A stretch of DNA of 15,294 nt from an uncultured Anaerosacchariphilus sp. (GTDB taxonomy: Bacteria; Bacillota; Clostridia; Lachnospirales; Lachnospiraceae), in NCBI GenBank assembly GCA_934402125.1, contig CAKRTY010000005.1:1-15294 (forward strand), read 5' to 3'. A model generated the notes under the pieces. That model was not told where the DNA came from, did not search any database, and saw only the letters and a program-made list of their open reading frames with translations. The position numbers and the translations under genes were made by a program. Positions 5,790-14,418 of this stretch are shown piece after piece; within the stretch, counting starts at the first letter, position 1; each line of letters opens with the position of its first letter.

Positions 5790-7565
5790 TTAGTCTTCTT
5801 TTTCTTCCTTCTCGTCCTTTACAATGGCAATATGCACATCTGCCAGCTGCTTCGGATCTACCGTCGCCGGAGCGCCCATCATAACGTCCTGTGCCGTCTT
5901 GTTCATGGGGAACGGAATAATCTCGCGGATGCTCTCCTCGCCTGCCAGCAGCATCACCATACGGTCTACGCCGGGAGCGATACCTGCATGAGGCGGCGCT
6001 CCGTAGCAGAACGCGTTGTACATGGCCGGGAACTTGGCTTTCACATCGTCCTCTCCCAGACCTACCAGCTCGAAGGCCTTTACCATGATCTCCGGATCGT
6101 GGTTGCGGACTGCGCCGGAGGACAGCTCCACGCCGTTGCAGACCAGATCGTACTGGTAAGCGTAGATCTCCAGCGGATCCTTCTCCTCCAGATCCTTCAT
6201 GCCGCCCTGGGGCATGGAGAACGGGTTGTGGCAGAACTCCAGCTCGCCGGACTCCTCTCCAATCTCATACATGGGGAAGTCTACAATCCAGCAGAACTCA
6301 TAGCATTCTTTTGTCATATGGCCTTCTACGGTATTGCCGAGAATCTTGCGGAGCGCGCCTGCAGTCTTCTGGGCTGCCAGTTTCTTGCCTGCGGTCAGAC
6401 CTACGAAATCGCCGGCCTTCAGACCCAGGGCTTCTACCACCTGATCCTTGCGCTCGGTTACGAACTTGGAGATACCGCCTACCAGCTCGCCGTTCTCGTC
6501 CAGACGGAACCAGTACGCCTTATTGCCGGTCTGTACCTCGGTATCGGCGCAGATCTTGTCAATCACCTTACGGGTAGCCTTGAAATCACTGAATACCACA
6601 GCCTTTACGGTCTGTCCCTCAAAGGGGCCGAAGCCGCAGTCTGCCAGACACTCGGTAGCGTCCTGTACCACCAGATCGATGCGCAGATCCGGCTTATCTG
6701 ATCCGTATACTTCCATGGCGTCATGGTAAGAGATACGACGGAACGGAGCCTTAGATGCGGTATTGTAGGTGCCGTATTTCTCAAATACCGGCGGAAGTAC
6801 ATCCTCCAGCACCGCAAATACGTCCTCCTGGCTGGCAAACGCCATCTCCATATCCAGCTGATAGAACTCTCCCGGAGAGCGGTCTGCTCTGGCGTCCTCG
6901 TCGCGGAAGCAGGGAGCGATCTGGAAATACCGGTCAAAGCCGGAGGTCATCAGCAGCTGCTTGAACTGCTGGGGTGCCTGGGGCAGCGCGTAAAACTTGC
7001 CCGGATGATTTCTGGAGGGTACCAGATAATCTCTTGCGCCTTCCGGGGAAGAACAGGTCAGAATCGGAGTGGTAATCTCCAGGAAGCCGTGATCGGTCAT
7101 GCTTCTCCGAAGCTCTGCTACCACATTGCTGCGGAGCACGATCCGATCCTTGACAGCCGGATTACGCAGGTCCAGGTAACGGTATTTCAGACGGGTATTC
7201 TCGTCTGCCTCCTTGGAATGATTGATCTCGAAGGGCAGCTCATTGTAACGGCAGCGTCCCAGCACCTGGATATCGGTGGGAACCACCTCAATCTCACCTG
7301 TGGGCAGCGCCGCATTCTTGCTGGAGCGCTCCCGGACTACGCCTGTGATGGACAGGGTGGACTCGGTGTTCACGCCTGCTAATCTTGCCATCATTTCTTC
7401 GGTCTCGATAACGGCCTGGGTGGTTCCGTAAAAATCTCTCAGGATCAGGAAACCAAGGTTCTTGCTGACTTTCCGCAGGTTCTCATACCAGCCTACCAAA
7501 GTCACGGTTTCACCTGCGTTCGCGAGACGCAGCTCGTTACAGGTGTGTGTTCTTGACTGAAACAT
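5790..7565 (-). CDS. aspS: aspartyl-tRNA synthetase
   Basis: A 591-residue class II tRNA synthetase that charges tRNA with aspartate in the cytoplasm; the length is typical of the bacterial form. An N-terminal OB-fold anticodon-binding domain (about 1-105) is followed by the catalytic core. Motif 2 is FRDEDARADRSPGEFYQLD (220-238) and motif 3 is GIAPGVDR (528-535). The bacterial GAD insertion sits between (about 310-420). Motif 2 reads RSPGEF where many bacterial enzymes have RQPEF, one residue longer. GAGAGGA precedes the ATG. It is the last gene of the operon, 47 nt after hisS, and is followed by a terminator. Whether it also charges tRNA-Asn cannot be told from this window. The identification is firm. 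Confidence 0.98.
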   Translation of the reverse strand: MFQSRTHTCNELRLANAGETVTLVGWYENLRKVSKNLGFLILRDFYGTTQAVIETEEMMARLAGVNTESTLSITGVVRERSSKNAALPTGEIEVVPTDIQVLGRCRYNELPFEINHSKEADENTRLKYRYLDLRNPAVKDRIVLRSNVVAELRRSMTDHGFLEITTPILTCSSPEGARDYLVPSRNHPGKFYALPQAPQQFKQLLMTSGFDRYFQIAPCFRDEDARADRSPGEFYQLDMEMAFASQEDVFAVLEDVLPPVFEKYGTYNTASKAPFRRISYHDAMEVYGSDKPDLRIDLVVQDATECLADCGFGPFEGQTVKAVVFSDFKATRKVIDKICADTEVQTGNKAYWFRLDENGELVGGISKFVTERKDQVVEALGLKAGDFVGLTAGKKLAAQKTAGALRKILGNTVEGHMTKECYEFCWIVDFPMYEIGEESGELEFCHNPFSMPQGGMKDLEEKDPLEIYAYQYDLVCNGVELSSGAVRNHDPEIMVKAFELVGLGEDDVKAKFPAMYNAFCYGAPPHAGIAPGVDRMVMLLAGEESIREIIPFPMNKTAQDVMMGAPATVDPKQLADVHIAIVKDEKEEKED

Positions 7566-7612
7566 ACTTTTTTCCTCTCTTATCTATCGCTATTCTTGTA
7601 ACAGTGTCTCTC

Positions 7613-8854
7613 TTAAAACAGACTGGGAAGCTCCGCAAGGGAAACCTCGGTCTGCTCTCCGGTCGCCATATCCTTTACGTTGGCCGCGCCCTTAGAAAGC
7701 TCGTCCGCGCCGATGATCACGACCTTCTTCGCGCCGATCTTATTGGCGTACTTCATCTGTGCCTTGACGCTTCGATCCATATAGTCGGTCTCCACAATCA
7801 GGCCGTGGTTGCGGATCTCGTTGACCAGCTTATACGCCTTTGCCTTCGCTTCTGCACCCAGAATTCCCACATAGAGATCCGGAGTCTCCATAGCCGGAAG
7901 CTCCACGCCCTCTTTCTCCAGGAAATACAGGATTCTCTCGATTCCCATACCAAAGCCTACAGACGGAATATCCTGCTTCTCGTCAATTTCGTGGATCAGG
8001 CCGTCGTAGCGTCCGCCTCCGCAGAGGGTAAAGCCCTCGGAATTGACAAATTCAAATACGGTCTTGGTGTAATAGTCCAGACCGCGGACGATGCCCGTAT
8101 CTACTTCAAAAGGAATCTCCAGCTCTGTCAAAAGAGCCTTCAGCTCCTCAAAATGATTCCTGCACTCCTCGTCCAGATAATCAATGGTGCGGGGCGCGTC
8201 CTTTACAATCTCCTTGCACTCCGGAACCTTGCAGTCGATAACACGCATGGGATTCTTCTGCATACGCTCCCGGCAGGTAGGACACAGGGCATCCTCATGC
8301 TTTCTCAGATACGCAAGCAGTGCGTCGTTGTAATCCTTCTTACAGTTGGGGCAGCCAATGCTGTTGATATGAAGCTTCACATCCTTCAGGCCCAGCTTCT
8401 TAATCAGGGCCGCTGCCAGGGAGATAACCTCCACCTCGGCCAGCGGGCTTTTGGATCCCACGAACTCCACGCCGAACTGGTGATGCTGGCGGAGACGTCC
8501 GCTCTGGGGCTTCTCGTAACGGAAGGCCTGGGTCACATAGTAAAGCTTGGTGGGCGCCGGATTGGCGTACATATTCCGCTCCAGGTAAGCGCGCATAGTC
8601 CCGGCTGTTCCCTCCGGCTTCAGGGTAATGCTTCTGCCGCCCTTATCCTCGAAGGTATACATCTCCTTCTGTACCACATCGGTGGTCTCGCCTACGCCGC
8701 GCTGAAACAGCACGGTATGCTCAAAAATCGGAGTAATAATCTCAGTCATATTGTAGGTGCGCGCCAGCTCTCTGGCCTGCTTTTCCACCCAGGCGCGCTT
8801 ATGCATCCGCTCGCCGTACCAGTCTTCCACTCCTCTTGGTGCCTGTGTTATCAT
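7613..8854 (-). CDS. hisS: histidyl-tRNA synthetase
   Basis: A 413-residue class II synthetase that charges tRNA with histidine. It shows TLKPEGTAG (78-86), motif 2 [20 protein letters not shown] (111-130), the histidine-binding motif [13 protein letters not shown] (257-269), GGGRYDGLI (279-287), motif 3 [10 protein letters not shown] (300-309) and a C-terminal anticodon-binding domain (about 325-413). The start is ATG 8854, with AGAGGAGG 7 nt upstream; the longer in-frame start at 8902 lies inside the previous gene. The start overlaps the HD-GYP stop by 4 nt (ATGA), giving tight coupling. Cysteines at 168, 171, 191, 194, 208 and 213 form CxxC pairs that could bind metal; I have not established that. 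The identification is firm. Confidence 0.98.
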   Translation of the reverse strand: MITQAPRGVEDWYGERMHKRAWVEKQARELARTYNMTEIITPIFEHTVLFQRGVGETTDVVQKEMYTFEDKGGRSITLKPEGTAGTMRAYLERNMYANPAPTKLYYVTQAFRYEKPQSGRLRQHHQFGVEFVGSKSPLAEVEVISLAAALIKKLGLKDVKLHINSIGCPNCKKDYNDALLAYLRKHEDALCPTCRERMQKNPMRVIDCKVPECKEIVKDAPRTIDYLDEECRNHFEELKALLTELEIPFEVDTGIVRGLDYYTKTVFEFVNSEGFTLCGGGRYDGLIHEIDEKQDIPSVGFGMGIERILYFLEKEGVELPAMETPDLYVGILGAEAKAKAYKLVNEIRNHGLIVETDYMDRSVKAQMKYANKIGAKKVVIIGADELSKGAANVKDMATGEQTEVSLAELPSLF

Positions 8855-9465
8855 ATCGTCTCCTCCTCTGTAATCCGGACCTTCATGCCGGGCAGCGCCC
8901 ATTTATCCTGCCATTCCTCTTCGTGAATGGCCCGCTGGAAGGCCAGAAATACTTTCATATCAAAATTTTTCACTTCATCAATCATCAGCTCCACCGCCGT
9001 ATCTGAATCAAAGGCGGCGCGGTAGGGCCGGGCCGAGGTCAGTGCCGCGTAGACGTCGCAGACCCGCAAAATCTTTGCTCCCAGCGGGATCTGATCCCCC
9101 GCCAGATTCTCCGGATAGCCGGATCCGTCGTAATTCTCATGGTGATAGAGAATACTCTCCACCACAAAATCAGAGAAATCGTCCCGCATCAGCAAATCAT
9201 AGCCCAGACGCGGGTGCATCCGGACATATTTCATTTCCTCAATTTTCAGGGTATCCTTATCGCGGCCATACAGATAGCCGGACACGCAGAGCTTCCCGAT
9301 ATCATGTACCATACCGGCCAGAGCCAGCTCATGACACTGATTCTCGTATAGTCCCAGCTCCTTTGCCACATAGTAAGCCAGATTGCTTACCCGGATTCCA
9401 TGGTTGATCTCCTCCGTCACATCTTCCTCGAAAAAGGAGATGGGAGTCTGCTTACTTCCACTCAT
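8851..9465 (-). CDS. stand-alone HD-GYP domain protein
   Basis: A 204-residue protein that is almost only an HD-GYP domain, the class known for cyclic di-GMP phosphodiesterases. Metal-ligand candidates appear in order: H22, HD at 54-55 in HDIGK, H84 in HPRLGY, HH at 108-109 and D137, with the signature [11 protein letters not shown] (108-118). The following DVYAALTS reads Ala where DVYDALTS is usual. There is no receiver, PAS or membrane domain, so regulation would come from expression or a partner. AGAGG precedes the ATG, and the true hemZ stop lies 12 nt upstream. Its 3' end overlaps hisS by 4 nt. No GGDEF gene is in the window, so the substrate cannot be confirmed; another nucleotide is possible. 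Confidence 0.9.
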   Translation of the reverse strand: MSGSKQTPISFFEEDVTEEINHGIRVSNLAYYVAKELGLYENQCHELALAGMVHDIGKLCVSGYLYGRDKDTLKIEEMKYVRMHPRLGYDLLMRDDFSDFVVESILYHHENYDGSGYPENLAGDQIPLGAKILRVCDVYAALTSARPYRAAFDSDTAVELMIDEVKNFDMKVFLAFQRAIHEEEWQDKWALPGMKVRITEEETI

Positions 9466-9477
9466 GCCTACCTCTGT

Positions 9478-9618
9478 CTACAACAATCCATTCTTCTCCA
9501 TAAAGCTTCTCTTGCGCTCAATCATCTCATCGATACGTTCGATATACTGCTTTACATCTTTTACATTTTCCACGCGCTCGATGTGATCGGACGCAAAGAC
9601 AAACTTGGTGGAGGCTCA
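9478..9618 (-). pseudogene. hemZ: detached in-frame C-terminal part of hemZ
   Basis: From the TGA at 9618-9616 the hemZ frame continues without another stop for 45 codons to TAG (9480-9478), reading ASTKFVFASDHIERVENVKD and then a helical YIERIDEMIERK segment. This matches what is expected of a HemZ C-terminus (GAGAST followed by an RIENVKD-like stretch, from memory of the family). It ends 12 nt before the HD-GYP start, the spacing expected of an intact operon gene. It has no start of its own. A single GGA-to-TGA change in GAGAST explains the break. Sequence error, a true nonsense allele and readthrough are all possible. Confidence 0.8.
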
Positions 9619-10935
9619 TGCGCCTGCCGCCAGAATGGTCTGTTTTTCTTCCATAATCAGTATATTGTAAATTCCGGCTTTGTCAACCTTTGCATAGCCC
9701 ACATTTTCAAAATTTCCCGCCATATTCTTCTGGCGGTACAGATAATAGGGATATACGCCCTGTTCCACACAATACCGATAGGTTAAGTCCATAATCTCCT
9801 GACTGTTCTTCAGGCCCATCTCCTCATAGGTATCCCGGAACAGCTTAAGCCGGGCCGCACGCTTCACTGCCAGGGAATGGACCGTAATGCTGTCCGGATC
9901 CAGAGCCCGCAGTTCTTCCATGGTGTGGCGCACGTCCTCTATATTCTCCCCGGGAAGTCCCACGATCAGATCCATATTAATGTTGTCATGGCCTGCCTCC
10001 CTTGCCATCCGGAAGGCCTCCTTTGTCTCCTCCACCGTATGCTTCCGGCCGATGAGATCCAGGGTCTTCTGGTTCATGGTCTGGGGATTCACCGAGATAC
10101 GCGTCACCTGGTGTTCCTTTAAAACCCGCAGCTTCTCCGGCGTCACACTGTCGGGACGTCCGGCCTCCACGGTCAGCTCCTGGAGGTATGTGAAATCAAA
10201 ATTCTCTTCGATACAGGTCATCAGCCTGTCCAGCTGATCTGCCGTCAGGGTCGTAGGCGTACCGCCGCCCACATAGACCGTATTCAGCTTTCGTCCCCTA
10301 TAGGCCTCTCCCAGAAATCGGATTTCCTTAAATAAAGCCTCCAGATAATCCTCCACCTTCTTTTCCCACAGCTTGATTGGGGAAGAAGAAAAGGAACAGT
10401 AGAGACAGATACTGGGGCAAAAGGGAATTCCCACATAGAGACTGTAGCCGTTCTCATAATCCAGATTTTTCAGTACTTCCTTTTCCCGGTTGGCAATGGA
10501 GATGGCCAATGCAGCCTTCTCCTTGCTGCAGTCATAGGTCTCCCACATATACCGGGCGATTTCCGGATTGGTTTTTCCCTCCTCCAGCATAGCCATGGGG
10601 ATCTTCGTAGGCCGGATGCCTGTCAGCGTTCCCCAGGGAAGCGTCTGGCCCGTAAAGGCGCAGAGCTTATCGTACATCAGCTTCTTCAGCTGATTTTTAA
10701 CCGCTTTTCGTTCCGGATTTTCCACATAAACATGGCCTTTCTCCTGAAAGGCCCCCTGCTCTATGATGGAAAAGCAGATATCCCGATCCGTAACCTGTAC
10801 GTCCATCTGCACCGGAACATCCTCCGTAAAAGCTTCTTTTACGCGTACCTGTACCTCCTCGCCGCCGTAAAAGGCCTGAATCAGCGAATGGATATCATAC
10901 GCAAAGCTTTCCTCATTGATCTTAACTTCAATCAT
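9616..10935 (-). CDS. hemZ: HemZ-type coproporphyrinogen dehydrogenase, cut by in-frame TGA
   Basis: A radical-SAM protein of the HemN/HemZ family, linked to oxygen-independent oxidation of coproporphyrinogen III in heme synthesis. The open part is 439 residues; with the downstream 45 codons the full gene would be 485, near the usual HemZ length. An N-terminal HemZ-specific region (about 1-160) precedes VGIPFCPSICLYCSF, where C173, C177 and C180 bind the Fe-S cluster. The SAM-site GGGTPTTL, then EAGRPDSVT, ISVNPQTMN and NMDLIVGLPGE, follow. AAAAAGGA precedes the ATG. The stop at 9616 falls in GAGAST near the C-terminus (see the adjoining entry). The catalytic core is intact, so the shortened protein might still fold. 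No other heme genes are visible, so a different porphyrin or radical-SAM role cannot be excluded. Confidence 0.93.
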   Translation of the reverse strand: MIEVKINEESFAYDIHSLIQAFYGGEEVQVRVKEAFTEDVPVQMDVQVTDRDICFSIIEQGAFQEKGHVYVENPERKAVKNQLKKLMYDKLCAFTGQTLPWGTLTGIRPTKIPMAMLEEGKTNPEIARYMWETYDCSKEKAALAISIANREKEVLKNLDYENGYSLYVGIPFCPSICLYCSFSSSPIKLWEKKVEDYLEALFKEIRFLGEAYRGRKLNTVYVGGGTPTTLTADQLDRLMTCIEENFDFTYLQELTVEAGRPDSVTPEKLRVLKEHQVTRISVNPQTMNQKTLDLIGRKHTVEETKEAFRMAREAGHDNINMDLIVGLPGENIEDVRHTMEELRALDPDSITVHSLAVKRAARLKLFRDTYEEMGLKNSQEIMDLTYRYCVEQGVYPYYLYRQKNMAGNFENVGYAKVDKAGIYNILIMEEKQTILAAGA

Positions 10936-10973
10936 TACTTTTATCCTTTTTCATGTAACCCCCGGGCGTCCGG

Positions 10974-11603
10974 TCAGTCGCCCAGATAGGGATTGTATCT
11001 CCGTTCCGCGCCGATGGTGGTCGTTTCCATATGTCCCGGATAAACGACCGTCTCCTCCGGCAGGACTGCCAGCTTTTCTTTGACAGAGCGCACCAGTTCT
11101 CCCATGCTTCCCCCGGGGAAATCCGTCCGTCCCACAGAGCCCGCGAACAGCGTATCTCCGGAAAACAGAACCCCTGCCTCCTGATTGTAGTAGCAGCAGC
11201 CTCCCGGCGTATGGCCCGGCGTGACAAATACCCGGAAGCGCAGTCCTGCCGCCTCAATCACCTGGCCGTCCTGTACCCAGACGTCCGCGCTTAAGGACAC
11301 GCCGCGTCCAAAAAGGGCGGTAGACAAATTCTGTCCGGGATCCGCCAGCAGCTCCCGCTCCTTCTCACAGGCATAAACCGGAATTCCAAGCTTCTCCTTC
11401 AATCCCGCCACGCCCAGCATATGATCCGCATGTCCGTGGGTCAGGAAAACAGCCTTCAGCTCCAGTCCTTCCTCAGAAGCCTTCCTTATAATAGCATCCG
11501 GTCTGTCTGCCGGATCGATTACGACAGCCTCTTTGGTGTCTTCCTTTATGGCAAAATAGCAGTTGGTCCCAATCTGACCAAGCACCATACTCTCTACTTT
11601 CAT
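10974..11603 (-). CDS. metallo-beta-lactamase-fold hydrolase, glyoxalase II-like
   Basis: A 209-residue MBL-fold hydrolase. The metal-binding set is complete: THGHADH (55-61), H131 in TPGHTPGG, D150 in FSGDTLF and H191 in YPGHMETTTIG. The N-terminus (TNCYFAIKEDTKEAVVIDPA) is typical of short glyoxalase II-like proteins often placed next to rel in Clostridia. It is shorter than classical glyoxalase II (about 250 residues) and lacks that C-terminal helical domain, so the thioester substrate is not certain. GGGAGG precedes the ATG, 14 nt after the relA stop; hemZ follows after 38 nt. It probably hydrolyses a thioester or related small molecule in the cytoplasm. The fold is firm and the substrate unknown. 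Confidence 0.92.
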   Translation of the reverse strand: MKVESMVLGQIGTNCYFAIKEDTKEAVVIDPADRPDAIIRKASEEGLELKAVFLTHGHADHMLGVAGLKEKLGIPVYACEKERELLADPGQNLSTALFGRGVSLSADVWVQDGQVIEAAGLRFRVFVTPGHTPGGCCYYNQEAGVLFSGDTLFAGSVGRTDFPGGSMGELVRSVKEKLAVLPEETVVYPGHMETTTIGAERRYNPYLGD

Positions 11604-11617
11604 CGAAACCTCCCGCG

Positions 11618-13924
11618 TCAGCCTGTGGCACGCTCCACGTCCATGACGCTCTCTACCTGATACAGCTTCTCTGCGATCTTCTGCAGCTCTTCCTTGCCGC
11701 CGATCTCAAAGGTGATGGAGATGGTGGCTGTTCCCTGCTTACTGGTACGCACATTCATCTGTGTCATATCAATATTCCGTTCCGTAAAGATCTTGGAAAT
11801 ATCTACCAGAAGTCCGGTACGGTTGTTGGCGTAAATCTTAATCTCCGTCGCATACTTCTCTCCGGAGGACGAGGAGCCCATATCCTGCCACTCGGCGTCA
11901 ATGAGACGCGCCCGCTCTGATTCCTGGAGGCTCATGATATTGACGCAGTCCGTCCGGTGAATGGACACACCACGGCCTCTGGTCACATAACCTACGATCT
12001 CGTCTCCGGGCACCGGGCTGCAACACTTGGAGAATCGTACCGATACGTCGCTTAAGCCCTTGACGATGATACCGCTCTTGGACTTGGCCAGCTTCAGCTT
12101 CTTCTCGCTGTTCTCTGTGACCGCCTCCATAACTTTCTCGTCTGTGATCTCCTTCTTGTGGAGCTTCTCATACTCCTCCACCATCTTGTTGACCACCTGG
12201 CCCTCCTTCAGACCGCCGTGGCCGATGGCCGCAAGGACAGAATCCCAGTCCCGGAAGCCGTATTTCCGCATCATCATTTCCTGGAATTCCGGCTTCATGA
12301 TATCCGGCATGTGGATGCCCTTGGTCTTGCAGTACTGGGTCAGCATCTCCTTGCCTTTTAAAATATTATCCTCTTTAAACTGGTTTTTAAACCACTGATT
12401 GATCTTATTTTTCGCCTGGGTGCTCTTAACCACATTCAGCCAGTCCCGGCTGGGGCCCTTGGAGTTCTGCGAGGTAATGATCTCGATCCGGTCTCCGTTC
12501 TGGAGCTTGTAATCTATGGTTACCAGCTTGCCGTTGACCCGGGCGCCAATCATCTTATTGCCTACGGCGCTGTGTACACTATATGCAAAGTCAATGGGTG
12601 TAGAGCCGCTTGGCAGCGTCTTCACATCGCCGGAGGGCGTAAAGCAGTATACGCTCTCGGAGAACAGATCCAGGTCGCTCTTTAACAGGTTCATGAATTC
12701 CCGGTTATCGGACATGTCCCGCTGCCACTCCAGAATCTGGCGCAGCCAGGTCATCTTCTCAGCCTCCTGCTGATCCACCGTCTTCTTTCCGTCGCTGCTC
12801 TCCTTGTACTTCCAGTGGGCAGCGATACCGTACTCGGCCGTCTTGTGCATCTCATAGGTACGGATCTGAATCTCGAAGGGCTGGCCGTTGGGGCCAATGA
12901 GGGTGGTGTGGAGGGACTGGTACATATTGGCCTTGGGCATGGCGATATAATCCTTGAACCGTCCCGGTATGGGTTTATACATCTCATGGATAATACCCAG
13001 GGCCGCATAGCAGTCTTTCACGGTCTCCACGATGATCCGGACCGCGAATAAATCGTATATCTGATCCAGCGTCTTGTGCTGGTTCACCATTTTCTTATAG
13101 ATACTGAAGAAATGCTTGACCCGGCCGTCCACGTGGGCTTCGATTCCCGCGTTGTCCATATGCTGCTTGACCTCTGCCACAATCTTCTGGACAAAGGCTT
13201 CCCGGACGCTCCGCTTTTCGGAAATCTGCTCCTTTAAGTCATAATAGGCCTCCGGCTCCAGATACTTCAGCGACAGATCGTCCAGCTCGTTCTTCACCTT
13301 GGAGATACCGAGCCGCTGGGCGATGGGCGCGTAGATATCCATGGTCTCCCGGGCCTTTTCCTTCTGCTTCTCCGGCTTCATATACTGAAGGGTCCGCATA
13401 TTGTGCAGGCGGTCGGCCAGCTTAATCAGAATCACGCGGATATCCTTGGCCATGGCAAGGAACATTTTCCGCAGGTTCTCCGCCTGTATCTCGATCTTGT
13501 CCGCCGAATAGGACAGCTGTCCCAGCTTGGTGACGCCGTCTACCAGAAGGGCCACGTCGTCTCCGAATTCCGCCGCGATCTCCTCGGTGGTCATCACCGT
13601 ATCCTCCACCGCGTCGTGCAGAAGTCCCGCCACGATGGTCTCCTTATCCAGCTCCAGATCTGCCAGAATAATCGCTACGCATAAGGGGTGAATGATATAC
13701 GGCTCTCCCGACTTCCGAAGCTGGCCCTGATGCGCCTCTGACGCAATCTTATAAGCCTTTTCAATCATAGAGATATCGGTGGATGGATGATACTTGTGAA
13801 CGCTGGCGATCAGCTCCTTATAAAGGACCTCCGGACTGGTGAAATCCTGCATCGCCTTCACATTCTCATCGTCCCGGTTCACTTCCAGATCTCTGTTTTT
13901 TACACCGATTTTCGTATTTGCCAT
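11618..13924 (-). CDS. relA: bifunctional (p)ppGpp synthetase/hydrolase
   Basis: The long RelA/SpoT-type Rel, 768 residues. It makes (p)ppGpp from ATP and GTP or GDP on starved ribosomes and also degrades it. The N-terminal HD hydrolase is complete: H80, HDAVEDT (103-109) and ADRLHN (170-175). The synthetase has GRVKHFFSIYKKM (267-279), RFKD (322-325) and EIQIRT (351-356). RFKD is the basic RxKD form seen in bifunctional Rel rather than the acidic form of synthesis-only RelA. TGS (about 425-487), a region with CC at 634-635, and an ACT domain (about 693-768) complete it. The start is ATG 13924, with GCAGGTG 6 nt upstream; a GTG at 13957 is possible. Its neighbours, two tRNA synthetases and apt, fit a translation and nucleotide-stress operon. 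Confidence 0.97.
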   Translation of the reverse strand: MANTKIGVKNRDLEVNRDDENVKAMQDFTSPEVLYKELIASVHKYHPSTDISMIEKAYKIASEAHQGQLRKSGEPYIIHPLCVAIILADLELDKETIVAGLLHDAVEDTVMTTEEIAAEFGDDVALLVDGVTKLGQLSYSADKIEIQAENLRKMFLAMAKDIRVILIKLADRLHNMRTLQYMKPEKQKEKARETMDIYAPIAQRLGISKVKNELDDLSLKYLEPEAYYDLKEQISEKRSVREAFVQKIVAEVKQHMDNAGIEAHVDGRVKHFFSIYKKMVNQHKTLDQIYDLFAVRIIVETVKDCYAALGIIHEMYKPIPGRFKDYIAMPKANMYQSLHTTLIGPNGQPFEIQIRTYEMHKTAEYGIAAHWKYKESSDGKKTVDQQEAEKMTWLRQILEWQRDMSDNREFMNLLKSDLDLFSESVYCFTPSGDVKTLPSGSTPIDFAYSVHSAVGNKMIGARVNGKLVTIDYKLQNGDRIEIITSQNSKGPSRDWLNVVKSTQAKNKINQWFKNQFKEDNILKGKEMLTQYCKTKGIHMPDIMKPEFQEMMMRKYGFRDWDSVLAAIGHGGLKEGQVVNKMVEEYEKLHKKEITDEKVMEAVTENSEKKLKLAKSKSGIIVKGLSDVSVRFSKCCSPVPGDEIVGYVTRGRGVSIHRTDCVNIMSLQESERARLIDAEWQDMGSSSSGEKYATEIKIYANNRTGLLVDISKIFTERNIDMTQMNVRTSKQGTATISITFEIGGKEELQKIAEKLYQVESVMDVERATG

Positions 13925-13975
13925 AATCAACACCTGCCTTTTACATTCCCGAATCACTATCCTGCGGTACCGGAT

Positions 13976-14398
13976 TTATACCTCAGATGTACAATGGGGA
14001 CATCTGGTTGCCTTGATATCAATCTCGGACATACAATAGGGACACTTCTTTGTGGTCGGGGCCTTGGGCTCCTCCGGTTTCTTTATCATCTTATCCTTCG
14101 CTGTATTCATGGCCTTGATGATGCAGAAGATCACCAGCGCAATCAAGAGGAAATTGATCACTGCGGAAAGGAAAGCGCCATAGTTAAGCGTCGCCGCGTT
14201 CTCTCCCACGCCGAAGGATACGGACATATCTGCGATATCAAAGCCTCCGGTAATCAGGGAAAGCAGGGGCATGAAAATATCATTAACCAGGGAATTCACA
14301 ATCGCCGTGAAGGCGCCGCCGATGATCACGCCGACTGCCATATCCATGACGTTTCCTCTGGAAATAAACTTTTTAAATTCATTCATAAATTTTTTCAT
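13976..14398 (-). CDS. mscL: large-conductance mechanosensitive channel MscL with zinc-ribbon tail
   Basis: A 140-residue MscL, the pore that opens under membrane tension to release solutes in hypo-osmotic shock. The amphipathic N-helix (MKKFMNEFKKFISRGNV), TM1 with VMDMAVGVIIGGAF (about 17-45) and TM2 (about 76-98, NFLLIALVIFCIIKAM) are standard. Instead of only the usual short C-terminal helix, residues 119-136 carry KCPYC and RCPHC, a zinc-ribbon-like module that should be cytoplasmic. AAGGA lies 8 nt before ATG 14398; a GTG at 14401 is equally spaced for use. It sits between apt (20-nt gap) and relA (51-nt gap), so it is cotranscribed with the alarmone enzyme. The channel call is firm; metal binding by the tail is inferred from the Cys pairs. 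Confidence 0.95.
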   Translation of the reverse strand: MKKFMNEFKKFISRGNVMDMAVGVIIGGAFTAIVNSLVNDIFMPLLSLITGGFDIADMSVSFGVGENAATLNYGAFLSAVINFLLIALVIFCIIKAMNTAKDKMIKKPEEPKAPTTKKCPYCMSEIDIKATRCPHCTSEV

Positions 14399-14418
14399 CA
14401 CTCGTATCCTTCCGGCTT

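Noticed and set aside
5691..6701. A 336-codon plus-strand frame opposite aspS
   Set aside because: It is antisense to a well-supported AspRS and shows no family motif.
7566..7612. T-box leader before aspS or hisS
   Set aside because: The gap before aspS is 47 nt and hisS overlaps the preceding gene, leaving no room for a T-box.
7547..8926. A 459-codon open frame on the plus strand opposite hisS
   Set aside because: It lies wholly antisense to a clear HisRS, lacks a recognisable protein family and a ribosome site, and such frames arise from the codon bias of the real gene.
9616..9618. Selenocysteine at the hemZ TGA
   Set aside because: The site is a conserved-looking glycine, not a cysteine, and I see no convincing SECIS-like hairpin just downstream. 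Point mutation or error is simpler.
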